DNA of 64,000 bases from contig NC_052350.1 of assembly GCF_009727055.1 (NCBI RefSeq), forward strand, positions 32,933,927-32,997,926, read 5' to 3'. Source of the stretch: Benincasa hispida (Eukaryota; Streptophyta; Magnoliopsida; Cucurbitales; Cucurbitaceae). The notes beneath the pieces were generated by a model, which saw nothing but the letters and a program-made list of their open reading frames with translations, had not been told where the DNA came from and ran no database searches. This document shows positions 35,201 through 47,200 of the stretch, piece after piece (position 1 is the stretch's first letter; each line of letters opens with the position of its first letter). The position numbers and the translations under genes are program-made.

Positions 35201-38200
35201 GGACAAAGATAGATAACAACGACTTGTGGGTAGACTGATATATTTATCTTACATATGTCCGGATATTGTATTTCAGCAAGTATGGTGAGTCGATTCATAC
35301 ATTTAGAACTTGCATGTCAAGTAGTTTTTTTTTTTGGAGCATTTATTTGCATGGACTATATCATGTTCGTTTCTTTAAATAGATTGTTCAAAGTTGAAGA
35401 AGGTGTGGTCTTCCTGCTTTAATCAGATTTCAAAGTGGCTTTGTTACCGGGTTGTCGAAGTTGGAGGTTAAATTCTTTTGGTTTTTTATGTTAACCCCCT
35501 TCTCAAAGTTCTTGGCTGCCTCTAATTCTATGGATAAGTTTGTTCACAAGCCATCGTGTTTCACCAAATGCACCAGTCAACTTCCTCTTGAGGTTTTGGT
35601 TTTATGGGTTGTTGGATTTCTTATCGGTTTTGTCGAAGCTGGGTTGGCCTTTTCTCCCGTAGCTTGTTTCCTAATATTTATTGTGTATTTTTGTATATAT
35701 TTATTATTTAGGTGTAATATCTCTTTTGTTGTTGGTTGGTGGTCTCTCTTGTAGTTGTCTTAGATAAGTAAGAAGAAACAGAATAATATTATTCTTTTGG
35801 CTTAAATTTAATACATATATAGACTTCTCAGCTAAGTTTGACTTCCTATGCTGTTCCTAGCAGGTATTACAAGTGGGGGCTCTTTGTGTAACATCGAAAT
35901 ATGATTGGAGCTTACTAACTTCAACATTAAAAGAACAATCTGTTATGCTAAAACGCTTAAGTGATCCAAATTTGGCCTCAGATATTGCTTTTACAGTTCA
36001 GCCTCAAAATCTGTATGATCACTTTGATATTCAACTACGGGATTTGGAGGTTACTTTCCTTCATTTTTATGTTCTTTACACTTGTTCTAATGTTGTCATA
36101 ATAATATAATTTGAGATAAGAACGATATTCTTTAGATGGAGATCCAAAGGCCTTCTCATTCTCGGAGTATTCCTATTTTTGAAAAGTTCAGTGCTGTTCT
36201 CGCCTTACGGTCCTGTTTGATCCCTAATGAATCATCATTGAAACAGCTGGAGGTAATTTACCTGCTCATTTGGTTTCCTGAACGCCACTTATCCCTTTTT
36301 ATCGTCTAGCCTGCTACTCACATATGCCACATATACTTTATTTTATACTATGAAAAAATGTGCAACTTTATTAGATAAACATGAGGTCCATCTCAAACTA
36401 ATCGACAATGATAATGAGAGGTGTAACTCGTGTATCATATAAAGATTGTGAGCTCTCTTCATTTTTTTTTTTTTATATGGGATCCTCAACATGCCTCTTC
36501 TCGATGGTGTTCCTTTGAGTTTATCATTCTTGAATCAAATCGCAATTTTTTGGATGGAATGCCCGTTTGGGCATCATGGATTTCTAATAGCGTATTAGAT
36601 AAACATGGAATTGCATTTCAAAACTAATTGTCTTTGTCAGAAGAGTAAGCCATGTATCTTATAGTAATTGTGAAGTCTCTTCATTCTTTTTTGAAGTGAG
36701 ATCTTCAACAAAATTTAGTTGACCAATGAATTTATTTTCTAAAGTCTTATTGTAAATTAATATTTTCTTTATATTTGTCAGATGTTTTTTTTAATCTTGT
36801 CCTAATTCATTTGATATTCGTAAACATGTGGATAACTATATGTTTTCCTTTTTTTTTTCCTTACCCCTTTCAATGATATAATGATAAGAAACTAATGTTC
36901 AAACCTATAAAAAACTTTAAAGAGAAAACAAAATTATAGAACAAATGATAGATCAAAATGATTGACCCAAAAGTTTAAGTTGATGGGTGATGGTAAATTC
37001 TATTATATCAATACTTTCACACTCCCCACTTGTGGGGTTAACACATATCCATATGTTTTTCTTTTCATAAAAAAATGTAATTTCATTGATAGATGAAGCG
37101 TGTATAGGTTTTATGTGAATGGTCTCCAATTGTTATAAATACTTAAGAGAAAATCAGTCCAACTCATATTCACTACCTATATTGAATTCTACAATTTAGT
37201 ACATCCTACGAGTTTTCATTTGTAATGATTAGTTCCTGGATAATCAAACAGAGTCCTTCCACACAATACACAGAACAGAGCAACAATATAATGTCTCACA
37301 AATAGATGATGAAAAGAACAAGATAAGGAAGAAAGGAAATAAAAGGAACAAGTCGATTGGAACTTCGCCGAGAGTGAGTTGGTTCTCCCCTCTAGAGAAA
37401 ATTACCCAAGACTTAGCCAAAAAGTTTCTGAGGTCGTCTCCCCTACAAATAATGAATGCTCTGACCTCCGTACGAGGGCTCCACGTCCCACTGATTACTT
37501 TGTCTTCTGATTGCCCCTTTTGCCCTCTGCTTATATGTTCGAGTAATTTGGGGTTTAACAATACCACAGGAGGTCTCCAGCACCTTTTCCACCAGGTGCA
37601 GATTTGGATAATGCTGCCTCATCATTGTAGCTCATTCCCATGTAGCCTCACTTTTGACATTGCCCTTCCACTTGATTAATCATTCCTCTTGCCCTGTGGT
37701 TGAGTTCCAGCGCATATCCAACACTCCCTCTAGTTCCATGACCCATTCATAACTATCAGTCAACTGAGGAGGATGGTTTTGGACTGTCACAGTTGATCCC
37801 ACACGTTTTTTAAGTTGGGACACATAAAACACGTCATGGATGGCAATGGATGGACGATGTTGAAGTCTATAAGCCATATCCCCGATTTTTTTCCACAATT
37901 TCATAAGGATTGAAAAAATTTGGAGCCAATTTTTCACGTCGTTTCTTGGCCAATGTTCTTTGCTGGTGAAGACCAATTCTTGGAGAACTTTTAGAAAACT
38001 TAGGAATTTTACTATGTGATTCAAATGACAATCAACCCTCTTTAAATAGACTTAAAGAGGAAGGGCTTGGTCACGCCTAAGCTATAACTAACCTAATCTC
38101 TTTAAATAGACTCACAGAGGAAGGGTTTGGTCATGTTTAAACTACAACAAAACTTAACCAAAACTGTAACAAACTTAGTAAATTGAAAACAGTAAAATAT

Positions 38201-41200
38201 CAATATAGAAATAAAGAATACAAGCAGCCTATACAATCGGTAAACTACCCAAAAAAGCCCTTACATCACTTGCCTACTAGGATGCATTCTCAAGTACACT
38301 AGGTCTTCTACCGCATATTCCACCTCATGTTGCTTCTTATCCGCAAACTTCTTTGCTCTCTCCTGAGCTATGCTCAGATGATGTTTTAGAGTGACAAGGG
38401 TTCGATCACGTTTAACTAATTGAGCTTCTAGTGTGCCATTGGTCGTAGTACGGTATCCATAATCTATCACTTGTGGAGGTTCTCGACCACACAATATTGA
38501 AGGGTGTAGTATGGGTGGACACATGGTATATGGTATTGTACCAGTATTCGGCCCAAGGAGTCCATGCAACCCATTGCTTGGGCACACTACAGAAGCGTCG
38601 AAGTTATGATTCAAGGCACTTGTTTATGATCTCAGACTACCCATTGGACTGAGGATGAAAAGTTGTATTGCGATGGAACTGAGTGTCTTGAATTTGAAAC
38701 ATTTCTTTCAAAAAATGACTCAAGAAAACCTTGTCATGATCAAACACAATGGATCTTGGATACTTGTATAGTCGAACGACTTCCTGAATAAACACTGTAG
38801 GTATATCTTTTGCAGAGAATGGATGGCTAATTGGAATGAAATGGCCATATATTCCAAGTCTATCCACAACCACCATAATACCATCTTTTCCTCGAGACTT
38901 TGGTAGCCTCTCAATGAAATCCATGGCTACATCCTCCCATACTTGAGGAGGAATCAATAGCGGCTGAAGCAAACTTGCAGGTGACATAACCTCAACATTA
39001 TTTCTTTGACAGATTAGACACTTAGCCACATAGTTCTCCACATCATTTTTCATACTCGACCAAAATAACTCTCCTGTCATCCGCTTGTATGTGCGTAAGA
39101 AACTGGAATGACCTCCAATGACGGAGTTGTGGAATAAATGTTGTTTTTTTTTTTTGAAAAGAAAATATCACTTTCCATTGATTTAATAAAAAGAGACTAA
39201 TGCTCAAGATTACAATGAGACGTAAAAGGAAAAATCAACTTAAAACTAAGACAACCAAAATACCCAAACTGGACAAGACTGAAAAAACAAATACAAACAA
39301 AGACAAACAAATATGACCCAAATCGGAATAAATTGACATTTTACACCAAGCCCCAGAAACCACCAACTCAAAACTAACAGAACAAATCAACACTTTGATG
39401 AGGACAACTAGTAGGGTAATCTCCATGGGAGAGGAAGCCTGATTCAACTTTCTCAAGTCTGAAAAACAAATCAAAATAAAACATAGACCAAATCCACAAG
39501 ACTGAAATCAAAGCAAGGCCGTCTGAAGCTGTAAAAAAACCCCACCACCTTCAATCGAAAGAACTTGGATCCATCGCCAAACTAATTGCCATATGATTCA
39601 ACGGTCTCCCACCCTAATTCATTTGATCTCCAAAACACACTTAAGTGTAACACTTAGACTCTCTGTGAACCAAGGAACAAATTTCATGCTGTAGACTGGC
39701 AAACTTCACAACCAGACTAATTGAGAGGGGTCGGATTACCCCATAACAAGTCCACAATCTGCAATTATGGACTTTAAATGACCAGGAATGTCCGATTGAG
39801 GCAGTGGCTTAAGGCTAGAGTTCCAACCCTCTTCTAATTGTTGCCCTTCAATTTGAAACACAGAAATAAGCTCCTCCCCAAAGTTGTCAACTTGCTCCGA
39901 AAATTCTTGATTATCTTCTTCACCATATCTTTCTAACTCTTCACTATTGGCACTCACAATTGGGTTATTATCTGAATCATAAGTCTTCTTCTTCTAACAA
40001 ACAAGGGAGATTCGTCGAGTGCCTCTAAAAAATTTGGTCTTATCGTTGTGAATTTGGAAGACTAAATATTTGAATTGTTGAGTAGGGGAGGATAGACGAT
40101 CTGACCTAATGGAGAGAGCTGGGACCAAAGCTCGGGTGCAACATTCTTCCAAAAAGTCTGGGTTGGTAGCCAACACTCTAGATATGAAAATAGATTTCTT
40201 TATCCTAGAAAAGTGCTTAGGATAAGGCTTCAACAATCTTGAGAATTTTTTTAGGGAAAAGTGGAGTTGAGCGGGTGTATCTAAGACTAGAACACAATCT
40301 TTGGCCTTAGGAGAAAAAGGATGGTCAAGAAAGATATACTATTGGCATTGATTTTTATCCTCTTCCATAGAATACGAAATGCCACTAGAATTCAAAAAGT
40401 TGGCTAGTGCTGGACTGCTTGAACCGAACGATGCTCCAACCTTTGAAGTGCTATCAAACCGTTGAGATCCTTCCAGTGGAATGTCTAAGGACGCACGTCT
40501 ATTTGGCTGGACAATATTCCTTTCCGGACAAACAAAATAAGACTTCTTCATGCAATTGTCTTCCTCAATGATGACTTTGGAGGCTGAAGTATTAATGCAC
40601 AGAAAGATGGAAGGCTCCTCTGCATTCGGCGGGAAATTGAAACTTGGGTGGGGGCGTACCTTTTGTATTACCTTTTGTCTTGCATATAGATGATGAAAAG
40701 AACAAGAGAACAAAGGAAATAAAAAGGGACAAGCTGATCGGAACTTTCTGGGGAGCGAGTTGGTTCTCCTCCTCGAGAGGAAATTACCCAAAACTTAGCC
40801 AAAAAGTTAGTGATGCCATCCCCCCTTCAAATTACGAATTTTCTGACCTCAATACGTGCGCTCCACGTCCCACTAACTATTTTGTCTTCTGATTGCCCTT
40901 TTTACCTCTCCACTTATATGTTCGAGTAATTCGGGGCCTAACATTTTCTTGACAACTTAATATTGTAGAGTTAGGTAGTTGTCCTACGAAATTAGTTGAG
41001 ATCCTTTGGACGTATTCAATAGTCTTCTTTGTTAATATGCGATCAACCACATCTTTCTTGTAATTTTAGTCTTTTAGGCCTAATTCCCATGTGTTAAATG
41101 CTTTAGTTGGGGTGTATTTTCAGCCTTGCCATACGGCTCGTACCTATAAAAATGGTGGCTACTTTGAACATCTTTTGTCAAATTGAATAAAATTCTCACA

Positions 41201-44200
41201 TTTGTGTGCATCAAAGAACCAACTAAAAAAAGACTTTGTATGAACATTGGAATTCAATGAAAACTTGATCGAGATCAATAGAAATCAAAACCTAAAACAT
41301 TGATATTTTATGCATTTCAACTTTGAAGAGAGACGCATTTAAATTTTAATTCATGACCATTTGAAGTTCAGATAGTCAAGATTCTGTTGCAAGTTGATTT
41401 CATTAGAATTTGGAACCCATGGGTAAATATAATGGATTGGATGTGAGTTTAATAACATTGATCTCAGAAATTAGTGGTTAAGTTTAATTTCCATGTTCGC
41501 CAGTATCTTTTCTAACACATTGTAAACGTCTCAGTTCTAATTTTTTAATTTTATTTTATCATAATTTTGTTTTATATTTGGGATATACATCTTAGCCCAT
41601 GGATCATCTTGCCATACTGAAACCTTCTCCATCCATTGTCCTGCATTTTTTTTCAGGTTCTTTTCCAAATATCACCACTTCATGTACATTTCTCTCCATC
41701 AATATATGGTGCAGCTTTGGAGCTTGCTGTGTATTTGCATAATCTAATAGCAAATACTGGCCTTGAAGAATCCGAAGATGGTGGACCACATAACACGATT
41801 TTGAATGGACATGACAATCATTTTGTTGGTTTCTCCTTGGCTGCAATTCTCCATTCTGTTAGATTTGAAATTGATCTAGAGAATCATCATCAAAATGCGT
41901 CTGTCATCATGCTTAACCTAGAGGATATAGAGATATGGTATACTTACTATTTATCAAAATGTGTGCGTCTTCTTTTCTTAAGCCCCCACACTAGTCTTTC
42001 TGTTGCTAATGTTTCCTTACTATTTGTCAAAATGACCTCAAATTCTAACTCAAGTTTAAGTACTTTTACTTTAAAAAATATACCCGTTCACTCCTCCTTT
42101 CCTCACCAAACTGGGCAAGATGTTCCTCCCAGCTTGGAAAAATTATAAGTGGAACAAAGGATTCTCAACTTTTTCCTTTTTCTTGTTTTTTCTCCACATT
42201 CTTCTTACAACCATTTGAAATATATCAAATTGTTCTATAAATGTCAATGGTATTGTATTGCAGGTATGATATTTTAATCTTGGAGGAGCTATGGATCTGC
42301 GTGAAGGCATTGAATATTGCAACTCATGCCATGAGTGGTGATGGAGATGGGCAAGTTTTGTATTCTTGTGGCAATAAATCTCATGATACATCCTCTCATC
42401 TGCATGGCACTGATAGTCGACATAACAAGAAAGATGTGTTGAATGGTATGATTGTTAATGCTGGAAAATGTTGCACCTTACATTTTAGCTCTGGCAGAAA
42501 TGACACAGCCAGAATTGCCATATATTTGAATGATGCCGAAATCCACTGCTACCCATATGTATATGGATTGCTCATTGGATTTTTTGAGAGACTATCTGCT
42601 TGTAATGCAACTTTTAGCTGTGAAAACTCTAAAGAACCTGAGATGAATGATGAAGATGTAAAACCCATGCCTTTGTCACCATATCAAAGATTTGGTTTCT
42701 CAAACTTTATGGAAATTGATTCAATTGGACATGACAGCATTCCATTAGATTGCTTTCCTTTCATTACATTACAGCATTCTGGCGTTCTTGGTAGTCCTGA
42801 GAGTTCTCATGTTAACCCAAGTTCTGAGTGGAGAAAACGTTACAAAATAAGGGATAGAAAAATCAAAGTTCCAGAGTTTGATCTGGAGACGGGACCTACT
42901 ATATTCCACACCCAGCCATCAAAACCTAAACCTGGTTTGGATACATCTGATACCTCGGAGAGTTCCTGCCACCCTAGTCTCCATGATATTTATTTGGTTT
43001 TACGTGGAATCAAAGTCCATTTCCATGATTCTTCTTGCATTGTTGGATCTCTCATGCTTCCAACTTGTAAATCTTCCTTATTTATTTGTGAAGACTATTT
43101 TGACGTATTATGCTCAGTAGAGGGATTGACTGTCACATCCTCATGGACAAAAAATTATCTTGAATTAGTATGGGGCCCTTCATTTCCATATTTGTCTCCT
43201 ATTTTAAATTTCCGTGTTAGACAAGAAAAAATCTCATCTTTGAGTGCCAAAATTGAAATCAGTGTTGGCATCCAACATGTTTGTTGTTTCTTACCACCAG
43301 AATTTTTAGCCATGATGATTGGTTATTTTACATTGCCTGATTGGAGTTTGCAGTCAAATGAGCACTGCTTCACTGGGAGAAATGAGCATGCTGGTTTAGA
43401 AGAAGAAACTTCCATTATTTATAAATTTGAAATTTTGGATTCAGCTTTGATTATGCCTGTTGAAAACTATGAGATTCAGTTTCTTAGTTTTGAAATGAAA
43501 GAGTTGTATTTTACATTCTTTGGAGGCAGTTTAGATGATGCATTGAAGGGCGTTCCTCCTGAATGTTCTATTCCAGTTTACAAGCTTGCTAAGACAAATC
43601 ACTGTATAAATCTTTTTGGACGAGAATTATTTCTCTCGTTGCTGCTTTTCAAGGACAAGGATAGAAATAGCTCCTTGTCGTTCTTTCAAAGTACCGAGTG
43701 TCAAAAGGTTAGTTTAGTTGAACTGCTAAACGCAGAGATCTGGGTCAGAATACCTTGTGAAAGTAAATTTATCAACGAAAGCTTGCAACCAACATGTATA
43801 ATGACGAGGATAAGAAATTGTGAAGTAATTGTTGATGGTACGTTTGATATTTCTAGCTATCTTTTTGTTATTCCATTTTTCGGTAGTTGTACTTGTGTTC
43901 ATAGTAGTCAATAAAATTTGTTTTATTCTTTCAATAGATAATCATGCACTTGGTGGATTTATGGCACTACTGGAGAACATAAACCAATTTGCTTCTGTTG
44001 AAGACCAATCTAGATGTTTCAAGTCTGATGTTCTACAGTTTTTTCAGTTAACAAGGTGTCTGAAAGAGGGCACTTCAGTTTTTTTACCCGAGTCAAACAC
44101 AACACTCACTGAATTTGAATTTTGCATTGATTCTCTTTTCTTGAAATTGAAACGGCAGAGAAATGAATTATTGGAACTTAATTACAGAGTTGAATTGCAA

Positions 44201-47200
44201 TTTACATGCTCTGGAACATTGAGAAATGGTATTGTCGAAGGGATGAACTTTTGTTTCTCTTTGATGGTGTTATACTCGGTGCCCAAATCTGTTGTCATGG
44301 CTAAATCCAGCTCGGAGCAGTTGTCACCTGTACCTGACATCTCCCTTTCAAGGTCAAGTCAAGGTCCAGTTGAACTTTGTGTTTTCCTTCCTACTATCGA
44401 TGTTTGGTTATATTTTTCAGAATGGATAGAGATTGTTGATATATTGAATTCTTATGTTGGAAAAATAACTCAATTCCTGAATAACACTGCATTAGGAGGT
44501 TCATCAATCACTTTTCCAAATAGTGTGTGTTCTTCATCTATGTCAATTGAATCAGCATCAGAGAATACAGAGGATGATGATACTCTATTTATTGTTAGAG
44601 TGAAGGACATGGTAATTACGTTTCACTTTCCTGTTTATGTTACGGAATCCTCTGGTGAAGTTCATAGAGCTGAAGTTGATGAGAAGGCGCATCAGAATTT
44701 TTCTTCAGATGCTGTGGAAGGAAAGTACTGCAGATTCATTATGGTTTCCTTTCACAGTAAAGGAACTGAGGTACTTATTAACAGTAAGCACGCATCATTA
44801 AGGTCTGGCATGGAAAAAGTGTGCGGCATGTTATCTAAGTGTGAGGAAAAGGGTGTTCAATCTTGTCCTCTTTTTGAGATTTTTGGAGTCAATTTGGAGG
44901 TTGATGTAAGCGGCAATCAATTGAAGTTTGCTTTAATCCGACTGAATATTAAGTGTGAATGTTTCAATATTTGGTTTTCTTATCACGTATTCTATTTCTG
45001 GAAGCATATTGAGTTTGATATCTGTGAGGCAAATTCATCGTCTACAACTTGTCCTATTGAGTTTGAAGTCCAACTGAAGAAAGTTTCATTTCTACTGAGT
45101 GATGGACGGGTATGTTCCTGCTTACTTAAAAGTACTTCACTTTGGTTTATATGGAAAACTACTGCAGATTTCTTTGTCAATTATGGTATTTATCTTTTGA
45201 CTTTGAAAAACTATGCTGTTGTGATGTTTTCCTTGTTTTGTTTTAACATTTATGTGTTGTCTGTGTGGAATTATGCAGATCTTTCATTAGTACTTCGCTG
45301 TTTTCTGGACTTCTAATACAGTAACTGTTTAATATTTGAGGAATGTTATTGGTTAATGAGGAAAAAAAACGGCTTGAGTGTATATATGGGTCCTAACGTT
45401 TGTTCGATGGATGTGATTCTCGTGTTGTATCTGGCAGAGTCCATTGTTTTTCACCTTTTTTCCCAAATTTTTCTTGGATGGTTTGCATCCTGAGTTCTAC
45501 TTTTTCCTCTCCTTTTAAAGATCATAGTTTTATTCTTATCATGCAGTGGAGTTGTTGCAGACCGCTGCTGGAAATTCTTATGAGAAACATTCTATTGCGT
45601 GCTAGCATGACCAGAGACACCATGGAAGACTTCATCACTGGTGAATTGAGCATGAATTACAATAACATCCAAAAGGTATCTAATTGTTTAAGCATGTGTA
45701 CAAGTTTAAAAACCTGGGAACATGATATGGTGTTAAAATATTGATATAATTAAATTTATTTTAACTCATCAGCTTAAGCTTTTGGGTTTAGTGGTGTTTT
45801 AACTTGATATCAAAGAAGAAGTTGTTTTCAAACTCCTATAGTGTCTTGGGGGTATCACTGGTCTGCATTCAGCCGTGCACGCAACCTTCGACTCCTGTGG
45901 GAGAATTATCATTAACATTGTAATCATTTAATCTTTTGCTAGAAGACTAAAGCATCGAGCACAAGAACACAAAATGAATGATTATTGCAAAACTAACAAT
46001 AATTAAGGCCTAAGAATAGCTTAATGTGCACACTATCACCACCGACAAGTCGGTTTTGCTGTGCGCAAAACCAACCCCAATTAAGATTGGTTGCCGCTTG
46101 TTGGACCAACAAATGTTTAAGTTCACAAGTTAGGGAGAGTGTTAAAATATTGATATAATTAAATTTACCATAACTCATCAGCCTAAGCTTAGGGATGTAG
46201 TGGTGATTTAACATAAGAAAATCATTTACATTCTACTTAAGGAAAACAAGTATTCATGCCAACTACTCTTGCAAGCATGCCTCACGCAAGTTGATCACAA
46301 ATCAACGTATACATATATTTTTAAACTAACTCTTATTCTAACTTGCTTACAATTGCTTCTCAATACACCATATTCCACCCCCCTAAAATCAAACTCGACC
46401 CCGAGGATGACAATTAGGATGCCAAATGGTAGTCATTGGGGAAAAAATAAGGTTTGAGATTGGCAACACTAGATATTGGATTAATATGTAGATCATAAGG
46501 TGACTCAATGCGGTAACTTGGTTTGGCCATCGGTCTGTGAATGAGAAGTAGGGCTTAAATGTAGTCTTCCACTCATTCCTTCACCTCATTCGAATCTAGT
46601 GGTATTCACTCTTCAAGTCCTCTTTTGAAAAAATCAAGGTTCCTCCAAGTTGATGAAGTAAATCACCTATTCTACGGATTGGGAAGCTATACATCACTGT
46701 AATCTAGTTGATAGTTCTACTATCAACGTACATCCTCCAACTACTATCTTTTTTAAGGGTAAGTAGAGTTGGCACCGCACGTGTCCTAAGGCTTGGTTGA
46801 ATGTACCCCCTTTTCAATAATTCTTCAATATGTTGGTGGAGGATCTCATACTCCTTAAAACTCATCCTATAGTGAGGAAGATGGGGATTGTAGCACCCGG
46901 AATCAAGTCATTATGGTGCTGAATGTCTTCACTGTTTTTTTTGTAGTTTTTGTCTTTTCAACAACTACATGACCCAGTGTATCAGTCTCTCTCTCTTTAA
47001 CAAATATTTTGAAATGTATTTGAGAATTAAAATCTCTTTTGGGAGCAATCGACACTGTTTGGAGGACACAAAACACCCTATCACCTTCACCCGTGTCAAT
47101 ATAATTGGCTTCTTCCTTATTATCTTCATTGCATCCAGCCAACAGATCCTCTTCATCCACATACGCTGCTGTTTTTTGTTGGGGACACTCATTAGACAAG

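Larger units (their letters stand above)
26226..35300 (+). mobile_element. Copia-C retrotransposon relic, split by copia-D
   Basis: Plus-strand gag at 26734-27560, then copia-D at 27666-33401, then protease and pre-integrase 33407-34030, integrase start 34170-34430, RT fragment 34580-34790 and RT tail 35080-35290. LTRs are not identified. Stops, deletions and a gypsy gag graft show long decay. It lies in VPS13 intron 4. Confidence 0.75.
37221..40943 (-). mobile_element. Gypsy-F relic with LTRs, split by a LINE
   Basis: A 3' LTR at about 37221-37560 and a truncated 5' LTR at 40687-40943 share, for example, ACTTAGCCAAAAAGTT and GCTCCACGTCCCACT; on the minus strand both begin TGTTA. Between them are chromodomain-side sequence, integrase (38261-39135) and then a LINE tail at 39137. 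Gag, protease and RT are missing. It lies in VPS13 intron 6. Confidence 0.72.

Noticed and set aside
45110..45316. Extension of VPS13 exon 9 in frame to 45316
   Set aside because: A strong GTATGT donor at 45110 and the family junction DGR-WSCC with exon 10 show this is intron.
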